NCBI RefSeq assembly: GCF_014251995.1
Contig: NZ_CP059205.1
Span: 1-64,000 of the forward strand
Length of the DNA: 64,000 bases
Reading direction: 5' to 3'
DNA from: Blattabacterium cuenoti
Lineage (GTDB): Bacteria; Bacteroidota; Bacteroidia; Flavobacteriales; Blattabacteriaceae
Below are positions 47,001-56,138 of the stretch, piece by piece. A program made the translations under genes and the position numbers. How positions within the stretch are numbered: the stretch's first letter is position 1; each line of letters opens with the position of its first letter. A model generated the notes under the pieces. It was not told the DNA's origin, did not search any database, and was given only the letters and a program-made list of their open reading frames with translations.

Positions 47001-47275
47001 CTTTTTTATTGCATATCCGTTTAATACCGAATATGAGAAACATATTAACTTTTAATTTTTTTAGTATATTATCAATAAGTTCTATTATCATGACTTATTT
47101 TGGAGTGAATTATTATTTATCAGGATTGCATTCTTATGCTAAAGGTGATCCTATTTCAATTCCTTGCTGGATATATTATAGTTTATTAATTTTGTTTTTT
47201 GTTGCAAGTTTTGCTTATTATTTTGATTATTCTGAAAGAAATCATAGGTTAAAAAAATACATAATAAAAAAATAA
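44066..47275 (+). CDS. Cytochrome c biogenesis protein, fused ResB/CcsA (system II)
   Basis: Haem transporter and cytochrome c haem lyase. The 1069-residue protein joins a ResB/CcsB-type N-terminal half (transmembrane helices about 15-100, then a large periplasmic part) to a CcsA-type C-terminal half. The haem-binding 'WWD-like' signature is at about 953-972 ([20 protein letters not shown]), flanked by helices and conserved periplasmic His residues (for example in SGHAPWTNG). This fusion (CcsBA) is typical of Bacteroidetes and epsilon-proteobacteria. It implies c-type cytochromes and aerobic or microaerobic respiration. Confidence 0.93.
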   Translation: [1069 protein letters not shown]

Positions 47276-47283
47276 ATTAAATA

Positions 47284-48093
47284 GTGAATCTTTACTCATT
47301 CTTTCTAAGAAAAAAAAAAAAAGTTGACGAAAAAAAAAGTAATCTGTTTAGAGATGCGTTTGGAAATTTTCATTTTATAAAACGATTTTTAATTTTTACT
47401 TTCGGATGCATTTCTTATAATCGTTATGATGGATTTAATCAATTACAACTAATAGGCACAGAATATATTAAGGATTTACCAGATAAAAAAGTTCTTTTTG
47501 TTTCGAACCATCAAACTTATTTTGCGGATGTTTTTGCTATGTTTCATGTTTTTTGCAGTGTAAAAAACGGATTCATAAATAGTATTATAAAAAATCCTAT
47601 TTATTTATTAAATCCAAAAGTTAATTTGTATTATGTAGCAGCTCAAGAAACTATGGAAAAAAGTTTTTTGACAAAATTATTTACTTATTCCGGAGGAATT
47701 ACTGTTAAAAGAACATGGAAAAAAGGAGAAAAAAAAGGAGATAGTTCTGTAAATAATATATCTGAAATCACTCGCATGGGAATAGCCCTTAATGATGGAT
47801 GGTTAATTACTTTTCCACAAGGAACAACCCAAGCATTCGCTCCAGGAAGAAGAGGAATTGTTCATGTTATTAGAAAATATAATCCTATTGTTGTTCCTAT
47901 TGTAATAGATGGATTTCAAAAAGCTTATGATAAAAAAAGAATTAAAATTAAAAAAAAAGGTGTATTACAAAAAATGGAATTTAAAAAACCCATTCAATTA
48001 GATTTAAAAAAAGATACTACTGAGAAAATAATGGAAAAAATTATGGATGCTATAGAACAATCTCCTAAATATTATTATAAAAATAATTCATAA
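47284..48093 (+). CDS. 1-acyl-sn-glycerol-3-phosphate acyltransferase-like protein
   Basis: Acyltransferase of phospholipid synthesis (PlsC superfamily). The 269-residue protein has the catalytic block 'VSNHQTYFADV' (about 73-83), where His and Asp are separated by five residues as in this Bacteroidetes subgroup, and the substrate block 'TFPQGTTQAF' about 100 residues later. The start is a GTG, 8 bp after ccsBA. A run of 13 A's (47310-47322) lies at codons 9-13 and an A9 run follows at 47330-47338, so polymerase slippage near the start would change the frame. Confidence 0.88.
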   Translation: MNLYSFFLRKKKKVDEKKSNLFRDAFGNFHFIKRFLIFTFGCISYNRYDGFNQLQLIGTEYIKDLPDKKVLFVSNHQTYFADVFAMFHVFCSVKNGFINSIIKNPIYLLNPKVNLYYVAAQETMEKSFLTKLFTYSGGITVKRTWKKGEKKGDSSVNNISEITRMGIALNDGWLITFPQGTTQAFAPGRRGIVHVIRKYNPIVVPIVIDGFQKAYDKKRIKIKKKGVLQKMEFKKPIQLDLKKDTTEKIMEKIMDAIEQSPKYYYKNNS

Positions 48094-48105
48094 ATATAGT
48101 ATATT

Positions 48106-50808
48106 ATGAAGTATAAATCAATAAGAGATTCTTTTCTCAGTTTTTTTAAAGAAAAAAAACATAAAGTGGTTCCTTCATTTCCTATCCATTCAAAAAACGA
48201 TCCTACACTCTTTTTTATTAATGCAGGAATGAATCCTTTTAAGGATTATTTTTTAGGGCATATCCAACCAGATTATTCAAGAATAGTAAATATTCAAAAA
48301 TGTTTAAGAGTAACTGGAAAACACAATGATCTAGAAAATGTAGGATATGATAATTATCATCACACTATGTTTGAAATGTTGGGAAATTGGTCTTTTGGAG
48401 ATTATTCAAGAAAAGAAGCAATAGAATGGGCTTGGGAATTATTAATTAAAGTTTACAAAATTCCTAAGGAAAATATCTATGTATCCGTTTTCATTGGAGA
48501 TAAAAAAGAAGAATTGTCTATGGATAATGAAACTTTTCAATGTTGGAAAACGTTAATAAATGAAGATCATATTCTTTTTTTTGGAAAAAAAGAAAATTTT
48601 TGGGAAATGGGGTTGACAGGGCCTTGTGGTCCAAGTTCAGAAATACACATAGATTTACGTACTGAAAAAGAAAAAAAAACGTTACATGGAAAAAATCTTA
48701 TTAATAAAAATCATCCAAAAGTCATAGAAATCTGGAATCTTGTTTTTATAGAATTTTTGCGTAAATCTGACGGATCATTAGAAATACTTCCAACAAAACA
48801 TATTGATACAGGAATGGGATTAGAAAGATTATGTATAGTATTACAGGGAAAAATTTCTAGTTATGAGACTGATATCTTCTATCCAATTATTCAAAATATA
48901 AAAGAATCTTTAGGGAAAAATTATAAAAAAGATTTTCACCATAAGGTATCTATACATATAATAGCAGATCATTTAAGATCTTTAACATTTTCTATTTCAG
49001 ATGGACTTTTGCCATCAAATAACGGTGCCGGTTATGTTATAAGAAAAATTCTTAGAAGAGCTATAATTTATGCAAACTCTTTCTTGAGTAAAAAAGAACC
49101 TTTCATTTACCAATTTGTAAATATACTGGTAAAAAATATGAAAAGTTCTTTTCCAGAATTATGGGAAAAAAAAGAATACATAAAAAATGTAATCCATGAA
49201 GAAGAACTTTCTTTTTTAAGAGTTATTGAAAAAGGTAATCGTAAAATTCAACATATCATAAGAAAAGCTAAAGAAAAAAATGAAAATATTGTTGATGGAA
49301 AAACTATTTTTAAATTATATGATACTTATGGATTTCCTATAAAATTGTCTAAAATGTTAATCGAAAAAAATAATTTATTAATTGATGAAAAACTTTTTTT
49401 AAAAAAATTATTAGAACAAAGAAACAGATCTAAAAAAGAAAATGAGACTATAGAAAAAAAAGATTGGATAAAGGTTCATAATCATCAATTTTTTCAAGAT
49501 AATGCAAATTTTGTAGGATATGATGTCATAAAATGTGATATATTAATTGTAAAATATAGAAAAGTAGAAAATAAATTAAAAAAAAATCATTATTACGAAT
49601 TAATTTTTTCAAAAACTCCTTTTTATCCAGAAGGAGGTGGACAATTAGGAGATGTTGGGATTATAAAAAATGAAACTGATGAGGTTTGTATTTTTAATAC
49701 AAAAAAAGAAAATTCTATTATTATTCATTATGCTGAAAAATTACCTTTAAATGTTTATTCTCCTTTTGTGGCTATAATTGATAAAAAGAGAAGATTAGAA
49801 ATTGAAAAAAACCATACTTCTACTCATTTGTTACACTTTTCTTTGAAAAAAATTTTAGGAAGTCATATTCAACAAAAAGGGTCCTATGTAGGAAATGAAT
49901 ATTTAAGATTTGATTTTTCTCATTATCAAAAAATAACTATTAAAGAATTAAACCAAATAGAAAACCTTGTTCAAGAATTAATTTTTTCTAATCTTTTTTT
50001 AAAGGAAAGAAGATTTTCTTCATTACAAGAAGCTGAAAAAAATATTTCTTTTTATAAAAGCGAAACATTCGAAAATAAATCGAAACAAGAAATACGAGTA
50101 ATAACTTTTGGAAAATCATCCGAATTATGTATTGGAACTCATGTCAAACATACTGGATTAATCCATGTTTTCAAAATATTATCAGAATCTTCTGTTTCTT
50201 ATGGTATACGAAGAATTAAAGCTGTTACTTCAGAAAGAGCAATACGATATTTAAAATCAATTCATGAACAATATCAATCTTTGAAAAAAATTATAAAATA
50301 TCCAGAATCTCCTTTGAAAAGTTTTATAATTTTGCAAAATTATAATAAAGAATTAAAGAAAAAAATATCAGAAGTCCACTCTCAACAAATGAGAATTTTA
50401 AAAAAAAAATATTTATCAAATATAATTGAATTGTCTTCAATTAATTATATATATGATATTGATCCTTTTCAGGAAAATAAATTAGATATAAATCTTATTA
50501 AAAGAACAGTTTTAGGTTTAAGAAACGAAGTATCTAATTTATTTATGATTATTGGATTTATAGAAAAAGAAAAACCAGTTATTTTTATATCTATTTCAAA
50601 TTCTTTAATTCAAAAATACAATATTCATGCTCATAAAATAATATGTAAAATTTCATCTTTTATACATGGAAAATATTGGGGAAATTCTTCTTTTGCTACA
50701 GCTATAGGATCTGATAAAAATGGGTTGAATTTGATTTTAAAAGATGTAAAAAATATAAAAAATCAGATAAACTTTGACAGATATTTAAAATGTTTAAATT
50801 TAAAATAA
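48106..50808 (+). CDS. alaS: Alanine--tRNA ligase
   Basis: Class II synthetase that charges tRNA-Ala and also alanylates tmRNA. The 900-residue product has the aminoacylation core (1-460, 'MNPFKDYFLG', 'TGPCGPSSEIH', 'DTGMGLERL'). An editing domain follows (about 550-720) with the zinc/active-site His pair in HTSTHLLH and the 'CIGTHVKHTG' motif, then a C-terminal C-Ala domain. Length is normal. It begins 12 bp after the acyltransferase and is 10 bp before sucA. Confidence 0.97.
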   Translation: MKYKSIRDSFLSFFKEKKHKVVPSFPIHSKNDPTLFFINAGMNPFKDYFLGHIQPDYSRIVNIQKCLRVTGKHNDLENVGYDNYHHTMFEMLGNWSFGDYSRKEAIEWAWELLIKVYKIPKENIYVSVFIGDKKEELSMDNETFQCWKTLINEDHILFFGKKENFWEMGLTGPCGPSSEIHIDLRTEKEKKTLHGKNLINKNHPKVIEIWNLVFIEFLRKSDGSLEILPTKHIDTGMGLERLCIVLQGKISSYETDIFYPIIQNIKESLGKNYKKDFHHKVSIHIIADHLRSLTFSISDGLLPSNNGAGYVIRKILRRAIIYANSFLSKKEPFIYQFVNILVKNMKSSFPELWEKKEYIKNVIHEEELSFLRVIEKGNRKIQHIIRKAKEKNENIVDGKTIFKLYDTYGFPIKLSKMLIEKNNLLIDEKLFLKKLLEQRNRSKKENETIEKKDWIKVHNHQFFQDNANFVGYDVIKCDILIVKYRKVENKLKKNHYYELIFSKTPFYPEGGGQLGDVGIIKNETDEVCIFNTKKENSIIIHYAEKLPLNVYSPFVAIIDKKRRLEIEKNHTSTHLLHFSLKKILGSHIQQKGSYVGNEYLRFDFSHYQKITIKELNQIENLVQELIFSNLFLKERRFSSLQEAEKNISFYKSETFENKSKQEIRVITFGKSSELCIGTHVKHTGLIHVFKILSESSVSYGIRRIKAVTSERAIRYLKSIHEQYQSLKKIIKYPESPLKSFIILQNYNKELKKKISEVHSQQMRILKKKYLSNIIELSSINYIYDIDPFQENKLDINLIKRTVLGLRNEVSNLFMIIGFIEKEKPVIFISISNSLIQKYNIHAHKIICKISSFIHGKYWGNSSFATAIGSDKNGLNLILKDVKNIKNQINFDRYLKCLNLK

Positions 50809-50818
50809 AAAACAATTT

Positions 50819-53578
50819 ATGAATGATAGATATTCTTTTCTAAATACTATTCATTCTAAAGAATTAGAATTATTATACAATAAGTATAAAAAAGATCCTA
50901 ACTCAATAGAGTCTAGTTGGAGCGCTTTTTTTAAAGGTTTTGATTTTGGAAAAGAAAACTATGATAACGTTGATAAATCAAAGAATAATTATAAAAAAAG
51001 TTTTGCTATTAATGGAAAAAACGATTTTTCTAAAGAATTTTTAGTATTTAATTTAATTCAAGCCTATAGAAATAGAGGTCATTTATTTGCTAATACAAAT
51101 CCTATACGAGAAAGAAGAAAATATTATCCTTCTTTAGATTTAGAAAATTTTGGATTGTCTGATAAAGAACTTGATACATTTTTTGATTCTGGGAAACTAA
51201 TAGGTATTGGAAATAATTCATTAAGAAATATAATTAATTATCTAAAAAAAATTTATTGCGGTTCCATAGGAATAGAATATATGCATATGGATAATCCTGA
51301 AAAGATTCAATGGGTTGAAAAATGGTTTCAAAAAGAAAAAATGAAATTTGCTTCTAAAGAAAAAAAATTTTTTTTGAAAAAATTAAACCAAGCAGTTGCA
51401 TTTGAAAATTTTATTCATACTAAATTTGTGGGACATAAGAGATTTTCTATAGAAGGAAATGAATCAATATTACCTGGATTAGAAGAAATGGCAGAATATG
51501 CTTCTAGAAAATATTTGACAAAAGAATTTGTGATTGGTATGTCACATAGAGGTCGTTTAAATATTCTTGCAAATTTCTTTAAAAAACCTTACTATCAAAT
51601 ATTTAACGAATTTCAAGGAAAAGGATATAAAGAAAAAAATTTTTCTAGCGATGTGAAATATCATCTTGGATTTTCCAATACTATAAAAACTCGTAAAGGA
51701 CAATATATTAAATTGAATTTAGTTCCCAATCCTTCACATTTAGAATCTATAAATGCCATTGTAGAAGGAATTACACGTGCAAAAATAGATATCATCTATA
51801 ACCAAAAAAGTAATTCAAATCAGATTGTTCCTATTTTAATTCATGGTGATGCAGCACTAGCAGGACAGGGAATAGTTTATGAAGTTATTCAATTTTCTAA
51901 ATTAAAAGGATATACAACTGGAGGTACGATTCATATTGTTCTTAATAATCAAATAGGATTTACTACAAATTATAATGAAGCTCGATCTAGTATTTATTGC
52001 ACCGATATTGCAAAGGTTATTCTTTCTCCAGTATTACATGTCAATGCAGATGATATAGAATCTGTTATCCACGCTATTTATTTTGCTATAGATTTTAGAA
52101 TGAAATATCATGAAGATGTTTTTATAGATTGTCTCGGATATAGAAAATATGGGCATAATGAAGGAGATGAACCTAGATTCACTCAACCTTCTTTATATAA
52201 AATAATTTCTAAACACATCAATTCTTATGAATTATACAAAAAGAAATTAAAAGGAGAAAAAATCATTAGTAATGACGATATAACTAATATGGAAAGAGAA
52301 TATGAAAAAATTATAAATAAAGGATACCTTGAAACAAAAAGTATTAAATGGAATATTTTAAATTCTTTTTTGGAAGAAGATTGGAAAAATTTTCCAATAG
52401 TTTCTAACGATAAAGAAATTTTTCATTTAGTAAATACTAGAGTTCCTATAAAAAAAATTATAGAAATATCTAAAAAAATATTTTCTCTTCCAAAAAACAA
52501 AAGATTTTTCAAAAAAACGGAGTCTATTTTTCAAAATAGATTAAAAATGATTAATCAACAAATAGTTGATTGGAGTATGGCTGAGTTATTGGCTTACGGA
52601 ACAATTTTAAATGAAGGTATTAACATTCGTTTATCAGGAGAAGATGTAGCAAGAGGAACATTTTCTCAACGACATTCTGTTATAAAAACAGAAGAAGAGG
52701 AAGAAGAGTTTATTCTTTTGAATAACATAAAAATTGGACAAGGAAAAATGCAAATTTATAATTCACCTTTATCAGAATATGGAATATTGGGTTTTGATTA
52801 TGGATACGCTATGTGTTCACCTTATGTTTTAACTTTATGGGAAGCTCAGTTTGGAGATTTTGGAAATGGAGGTCAAATTATAATAGATCAATATATTTCT
52901 TCTGGAGAAAATAAATGGAAAATTAGAAATGGAATAGTATTACTTCTTCCTCATGGATATGAAGGTCAAGGACCAGAACATTCTTCTGCACGAATAGAAC
53001 GTTATTTACAACTTTGTGCTAAAAATAATTTATTCGTAGTAAATTGTACTACTCCATCCAATTTTTATCATCTCTTAAGAAGACAAATAAAATTAAAATA
53101 TAGAAAACCTCTTATAGTTTTTACTCCAAAAAGTTTACTTAGAAATCCAAAATGTTTATCCCCAATAAAAGATCTTTCTGAAGGAAAGTTTCAAGAAATT
53201 TTAGATGATCCTTTAGTAAAAAATGTTAATGATATAACTAGATTAATTTTTTGTTCCGGAAAAATATATTACGATTTGCTTAATAAAAAAGAGTCCATAA
53301 AAGATGAAAAAACTGCATTAATTCGAATAGAACAAATTTATCCGTTAAAAATAGATAGGATTAAAGAATTAATTAATAAATACAAAAATAAAAGAAAAAT
53401 TTTTTGGGTTCAAGAAGAACCAGAAAATATGGGATTATGGAGTTTCATTTTAAGAAAGTTGGGAAATGTAATATCATTCCATTTAGTTTCTCCTTCTGAA
53501 AACTCTAGCCCATCTACAGGATCTTATCTAGATTTTTTAGAAATTCAAAATAAAATATTAGAAAAGGCTTTTTTTTGA
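50819..53578 (+). CDS. sucA: 2-oxoglutarate dehydrogenase E1 component
   Basis: Thiamine-diphosphate enzyme that decarboxylates 2-oxoglutarate and passes succinyl to the E2. The 919-residue product has the small N-terminal domain ('FLNTIHSKELELLYNKY'). The E1 core carries 'HKRFSIEGNESILPGL', 'MSHRGRLN', the TPP loop 'GDAALAGQG' and 'LNNQIGFTTN', and the C-terminal transketolase-like half ends 'LEIQNKILEKAFF'. Length is typical. It is followed 26 bp later by its E2 partner. Confidence 0.97.
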   Translation: MNDRYSFLNTIHSKELELLYNKYKKDPNSIESSWSAFFKGFDFGKENYDNVDKSKNNYKKSFAINGKNDFSKEFLVFNLIQAYRNRGHLFANTNPIRERRKYYPSLDLENFGLSDKELDTFFDSGKLIGIGNNSLRNIINYLKKIYCGSIGIEYMHMDNPEKIQWVEKWFQKEKMKFASKEKKFFLKKLNQAVAFENFIHTKFVGHKRFSIEGNESILPGLEEMAEYASRKYLTKEFVIGMSHRGRLNILANFFKKPYYQIFNEFQGKGYKEKNFSSDVKYHLGFSNTIKTRKGQYIKLNLVPNPSHLESINAIVEGITRAKIDIIYNQKSNSNQIVPILIHGDAALAGQGIVYEVIQFSKLKGYTTGGTIHIVLNNQIGFTTNYNEARSSIYCTDIAKVILSPVLHVNADDIESVIHAIYFAIDFRMKYHEDVFIDCLGYRKYGHNEGDEPRFTQPSLYKIISKHINSYELYKKKLKGEKIISNDDITNMEREYEKIINKGYLETKSIKWNILNSFLEEDWKNFPIVSNDKEIFHLVNTRVPIKKIIEISKKIFSLPKNKRFFKKTESIFQNRLKMINQQIVDWSMAELLAYGTILNEGINIRLSGEDVARGTFSQRHSVIKTEEEEEEFILLNNIKIGQGKMQIYNSPLSEYGILGFDYGYAMCSPYVLTLWEAQFGDFGNGGQIIIDQYISSGENKWKIRNGIVLLLPHGYEGQGPEHSSARIERYLQLCAKNNLFVVNCTTPSNFYHLLRRQIKLKYRKPLIVFTPKSLLRNPKCLSPIKDLSEGKFQEILDDPLVKNVNDITRLIFCSGKIYYDLLNKKESIKDEKTALIRIEQIYPLKIDRIKELINKYKNKRKIFWVQEEPENMGLWSFILRKLGNVISFHLVSPSENSSPSTGSYLDFLEIQNKILEKAFF

Positions 53579-53604
53579 TTTTGTAATATTAAAACATTTT
53601 AATT

Positions 53605-54840
53605 ATGATAAAAAAGGTAAAAGCTCCTTCTCCAGGAGAATCAATCACGGAAATGGAAATTTCCACATGGCTTGTTAAAGATGGAGATTATGTTTATAAA
53701 GGTCAAATAATAACTGAAGTAGATTCAGATAAAGCTACTTTAGAAATTTCTGCTGAAGAAAATGGAATAATTACTTTAATAGCAAAGAAAGGAGATAAAA
53801 TTAAAGTTGGAGATGTTTTATGCCTTATTGATACTTCTAAAAAAGTCTATAAAAAAGAAATTAATCTTCATCAAAAAAATGATGAACAAAATAATAAAAA
53901 AGAGTTTTCTTACGAAAAAACAAAAATTTTTTCTCCAGCCTCTAAAAAAATTATAAAAGAAAAAAATATTCCTATAGAGTCTATTAAAGGAACAGGAAAA
54001 GATGGAAGGATTACAAAATCAGATTGTCTTCTTTTCGAAGAAAAAAAGATTTCTCTTCCTTTTTCTACTACTACTGTAAATAGATCTGTTCCAATGTATC
54101 GTTCAAAAACAACAACTCCACTTTCTTCTTTAAGAAGAAAAATCTCTGAAAGATTAGTATCTATAAAAAATAAAACAGCTACATTGACTACATTTAATGA
54201 AGTTGATATGAAAGAGGTCTTTCTTATAAGAAAAAAATATAAGGATCTTTTTAAAGAAAAACATGGAGTGAATTTGGGATTCATGTCTTTTTTTACTATT
54301 TCTTGTGTTAGAGCACTGAAAATATATCCAGATATTAATGCCATGATTAGTGAAGACGGAAGTGAAAAAATTAATTTTGAATATTGTGACATTAGTATAG
54401 CAATATCTGGACCTAAAGGTTTAATGGTCCCTGTTATAAGAAACGCAGAAAATTATTCATTTCGTGGAATAGAACAAATAATTAACAATTTATCAATGCG
54501 TGTTCAAAATGGGACAATATCAATAGATGAAATGACAGGAGGAACTTTTACAATTACTAATGGAGGAGTTTTTGGATCTATGTTATCGACTCCAATTATA
54601 AATCCTCCACAAAGTGCAATATTAGGAATGCATAAAATTATGGAAAGACCGAAGGTAATTAATGGAAGAATTATTGAAATACGTCCTATTATGTATTTAG
54701 CTTTGTCTTATGATCATAGAATAATTGATGGTAGAGAATCTGTTGGATTTTTAGTATCTATCAAAGAATCAATAGAAAATCCTATAAAATTTTTAATGGG
54801 AGGAAATGAAAAAAATATTCCAAAAATATTAGAATTATAA
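53605..54840 (+). CDS. sucB: Dihydrolipoamide succinyltransferase, E2 of 2-oxoglutarate dehydrogenase
   Basis: The 411-residue E2 has one lipoyl domain with lipoyl lysine K43 in DSDKATLEI and an Ala/Lys linker. A peripheral-subunit-binding domain follows (about 110-150, '[14 protein letters not shown]'), then the catalytic domain ending SYDHRIIDG with H371 and D375. 'DSDKA' and the pairing with sucA support the succinyl-specific assignment. It is distinct from the E2 at 6124-7359. The gene is followed by a pseudogene. Confidence 0.95.
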   Translation: MIKKVKAPSPGESITEMEISTWLVKDGDYVYKGQIITEVDSDKATLEISAEENGIITLIAKKGDKIKVGDVLCLIDTSKKVYKKEINLHQKNDEQNNKKEFSYEKTKIFSPASKKIIKEKNIPIESIKGTGKDGRITKSDCLLFEEKKISLPFSTTTVNRSVPMYRSKTTTPLSSLRRKISERLVSIKNKTATLTTFNEVDMKEVFLIRKKYKDLFKEKHGVNLGFMSFFTISCVRALKIYPDINAMISEDGSEKINFEYCDISIAISGPKGLMVPVIRNAENYSFRGIEQIINNLSMRVQNGTISIDEMTGGTFTITNGGVFGSMLSTPIINPPQSAILGMHKIMERPKVINGRIIEIRPIMYLALSYDHRIIDGRESVGFLVSIKESIENPIKFLMGGNEKNIPKILEL

Positions 54841-54849
54841 AAAAATTAT

Positions 54850-55559
54850 ATGAAATATATTTTTATTATATTTTTTTCGTTTTTACTTTATTTATTCCAA
54901 AAATAGCAAATAATAATTATTATGTTAATAACCGATTTTTAGAAAAAAATTATAATTATACAGAGAATCCTATTAACATATTGTTTATGTTACCTTTGTT
55001 TTTTAATTCCATATAAAGAAGAAAAAACAAATTATGAAAAAAAAACTAAGTGAAAATACTTTTTATTTTTACTAAAAGTTTTTTGGATTTTTTTAAAGAT
55101 AAAGAAAATTAATGTCCAAGTTTTTGATACTAAAAATGAAAAAGAAAGAATAATAAACTTTACGAATTCATAGAATCTATCTAAGAATAGATTCTATTAT
55201 AGGATCTTTTTTTCTTTTTCATTCTTCTTTAGAAAAAATTGCTAAAATTAAAAAAACATTCCAATTATTTCTCCTTTGACAACTTCCGATGATTTAAATC
55301 TTTATCCGAATTTTATTCAATCATAAACAAAAGATATTTACCTTGTACATCCTATTCTAAAAAAAATAAAACTTCGTTGTGAAAAACAAACAAATAAAAC
55401 AAATTTTTTTTAAGGAGGAGATCAATCTAAAAAAATAAAAATTTATTTAAAACAATTGATAATAAACCTTTTTCTGGATTGATAAAAAAATATGAATATC
55501 AGAAAATTTCTAAAAAAGGAGGATTTTTCAATAAGAGAGTATGGATTGTACATTTATGA
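54850..55559 (+). pseudogene. Decayed periplasmic-binding / LysM-type lipoprotein gene
   Basis: Three frames are needed to read this region, with several stops and frameshifts. Fragments in order are a signal-peptide-like 'MKYIFIIFFSFLLYLF', 'NPINILFMLPLFFNS', 'INVQVFDTKNEKER', 'DSIIGSFFLFHSS', 'PIISPLTTSDDLNLYPNFIQ' and, at the end, 'FSGLIKKYEYQKISKKGGF' followed by a TGA at 55557-55559. These match the order of segments in Bacteroidetes LysM/PBP1-type (amino-acid-binding or LppC-like) periplasmic proteins. About 700 bp remain of a gene probably twice that size; the LysM repeats themselves are not visible. The 3' end overlaps the convergent gene by 6 bp. Confidence 0.75.
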
Positions 55560-56111
55560 CTTTCTAATATAGGGATTTTGTTGATTTCTATTCCCCATAT
55601 TCATTTTTTTCATTTGTATTTTTATTACTTTAATTTGATTATGTAGTAACCCATAAGTATCTATTTTTTTTGCTTCCAATAATAAAATATTGGCTTTTTT
55701 TTTATCTCCTTTTGACAGTGATGCTATTGCCAAATTTAATTTTGCGATAGCTATATTTTGTTTAAATTTTAATCCAAAATCTAAGGCTTTTTGCATATAA
55801 TTTTCTGATTTAAGAATATTTTTTTCTGAATGCAAAATTCCATTTAAAAAATAATAATAAGCCATTTGATTTTTAGTAAGTTGTGATTTAGGATTTTTTA
55901 CATATCCTAAATATTTTTCTAATCCATTCATGTCTTTTTTATTGACTTTTAAAAAAGCTAATAATAAGAATTCATTTCTAAAAATGAAAAAAATAGGAAT
56001 AAGACTGAATAAAAGTAAAAAAGTTCCTAATAAATAATTTTTATTAAGAAAAAATAAAAAAGATGCAAAAAAAATCAATAAGAATAATACTATTTTTGAA
56101 AATTTGCTCAT
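55554..56111 (-). CDS. Conserved hypothetical membrane protein with TPR-like tail
   Basis: The 185-residue product has two N-terminal hydrophobic helices (about 5-22 and 27-48) and a helical tail (about 75-170) with TPR-like pairs, for example 'MAYYYFLNGILHSEKNILKSENYMQKALD' (two short helices) and 'AKLNLAIASLSKGDKKKANILLLEAKKI'. A similar small membrane plus TPR protein is common in Flavobacteriia, from memory, with no assigned function. It lies 27 bp after the esterase gene on the same strand, so it is probably in the lolD-esterase operon. Confidence 0.7.
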   Translation of the reverse strand: MSKFSKIVLFLLIFFASFLFFLNKNYLLGTFLLLFSLIPIFFIFRNEFLLLAFLKVNKKDMNGLEKYLGYVKNPKSQLTKNQMAYYYFLNGILHSEKNILKSENYMQKALDFGLKFKQNIAIAKLNLAIASLSKGDKKKANILLLEAKKIDTYGLLHNQIKVIKIQMKKMNMGNRNQQNPYIRKS

Positions 56112-56138
56112 AAATTATTATTATTTTTTTTGTTAGAA

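Noticed and set aside
53910-54392. A 160-codon open frame on the minus strand, inside sucB
   Set aside because: It lies exactly antisense to sucB and has no homology or independent context. Long antisense frames arise often in A/T-rich genes.
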